Positions 55,226 to 55,669 of a DNA stretch of 55,669 nucleotides are shown in pieces (position 1 is the stretch's first letter; the number at the start of each line of letters is the position of its first letter). Position numbers and translations under genes: made by a program. The stretch covers positions 1 through 55,669 of the forward strand of contig NZ_JAQFIP010000017.1 of assembly GCF_029504735.1 (NCBI RefSeq), read 5' to 3'. This stretch comes from Ereboglobus sp. PH5-10. GTDB lineage: Bacteria > Verrucomicrobiota > Verrucomicrobiia > Opitutales > Opitutaceae. Under the pieces are notes generated by a model, which saw only the letters and a program-made list of their open reading frames with translations, searched no databases and had not been told where the DNA came from.

Positions 55226-55669
55226 TTAATTTTGCAGCAGGCCCGGGGGGATGTTCCTTGGTTTTTCACCGGGCTGTTCCAATCGCGGCGCGATTGAACG
55301 GCACCATCGCAATGTTTGTTCGATCATCGGCTTGCGTTTTTCCAACCCGCCCCAGCTGCTGCTCATGTGCAGCACATACTTGTGCCCGCTTCGCCCGCCC
55401 ACCGCTCCGCACAGGAACACTTCCGTGCGCAGCGTCACCGGACGCTTGTATTCGCGCTTTTCGCCCAACGCCGCCCCCTGCCACACACTGAGCAGGTTGA
55501 AGAGCATCAGCACAGAGCGAAACGCCGCCTCCGTCGCAAAAAACTCCCGCCGGCAAAAACTGTCCGCCGCCAGATCGTCCTTGAGTTCGCATATGCGCTG
55601 CTCGATTCGCGCGCGCTGGTTGTAATCGCGCCACAACGCCTCGGGCGCATCGTTGCGATTGGTCACGAA
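55226..55669 (-). CDS. IS1380-type transposase, C-terminal part (cut by window edge)
   Basis: About 147 residues, open to the right edge. The sequence RIEQRICELKDDLAADSF, then FFATEAAFRSVLMLFNLLS, matches the C-terminal region of DDE transposases of the IS1380 group, including the conserved Glu-containing helix. The N-terminal catalytic part and the other IS end lie outside. Marks the right end as a mobile region. Confidence 0.8.
   Translation of the reverse strand, partial: FVTNRNDAPEALWRDYNQRARIEQRICELKDDLAADSFCRREFFATEAAFRSVLMLFNLLSVWQGAALGEKREYKRPVTLRTEVFLCGAVGGRSGHKYVLHMSSSWGGLEKRKPMIEQTLRWCRSIAPRLEQPGEKPRNIPPGLLQN

Overview
The window looks like chromosomal DNA from a Gram-negative Verrucomicrobiota, most likely an Opitutaceae relative. 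This is inference from gene content: a giant autotransporter-associated beta-strand-repeat protein, lipid A and Kdo genes (lpxB, an LpxL-type acyltransferase, a KdsD-type isomerase), mreBCD with PBP2, lysine/alanine/proline-rich histone-H1-like proteins, uronate catabolism (kduI, kduD), and G+C-rich codon use. No rRNA, tRNA or CRISPR array was seen. 46 protein genes are called, two of them cut by the window edges.

Layout. 1-7520 (-): the 3'-truncated giant surface protein, the largest gene here. 7.85-11.8 kb: DMT transporter, RRM RNA-binding protein, and a pair of 2-hydroxyacid/Ldh_2 dehydrogenases. 11.9-16.4 kb (-): methyltransferase, two oligopeptide-ABC ATPases, and an LpxL-like acyltransferase with an extra glycosyltransferase-like half domain. 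16.4-18.6 kb: 5'-3' exonuclease and an AAA/DUF4143 ATPase. 18.6-20.7 kb: an A+T-richer two-gene operon (B12-type radical SAM plus phosphoglycosyltransferase). 20.9-26.6 kb: purH, lpxB, DUF362 ferredoxin protein, YicC RNase, KAP-repeat protein. 26.7-35.1 kb: lspA, an H1-tail/DksA-like fusion, ileS, polX-PHP, yraN, dus. 35.3-41.3 kb (-): a five-gene SorC-regulated glycerol-phosphate operon. 41.5-46.1 kb: mreB-mreC-mreD-mrdA. 46.1-53.7 kb: ExbD-like lipoprotein, ferredoxin, rhomboid protease, kduI-kduD, hemE, a small lipoprotein, LysM lipoprotein, kdsD. 53.7-55.67 kb: accessory tail with an integron-cassette-like orphan, two small membrane proteins, and an IS1380-type transposase running off the end.

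How genes work together. The SorC operon combines a secreted glycerophosphodiesterase, an archaeal-type sn-glycerol-1-phosphate dehydrogenase, a HAD-IIA phosphatase and FAD glycerol-3-phosphate dehydrogenase. This would route both stereoisomers of glycerol phosphate to DHAP. mreBCD-mrdA builds the elongasome. lpxB, the acyltransferase and kdsD serve lipid A/LPS. kduI-kduD handle 4-deoxy-5-keto-uronates from polysaccharide lyases.

Most unusual structure. The genome carries many small palindromic or periodic repeats. Some are intergenic arrays of 7- or 8-bp units, often arranged as inverted pairs. One octamer family supplies the last codons and stop of two unrelated genes (hemE and the acyltransferase). 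Two other palindromic elements sit in frame inside purH and lpxB and add about 36 and 26 residues to conserved enzymes, comparable to Rickettsia palindromic elements but in a different phylum.
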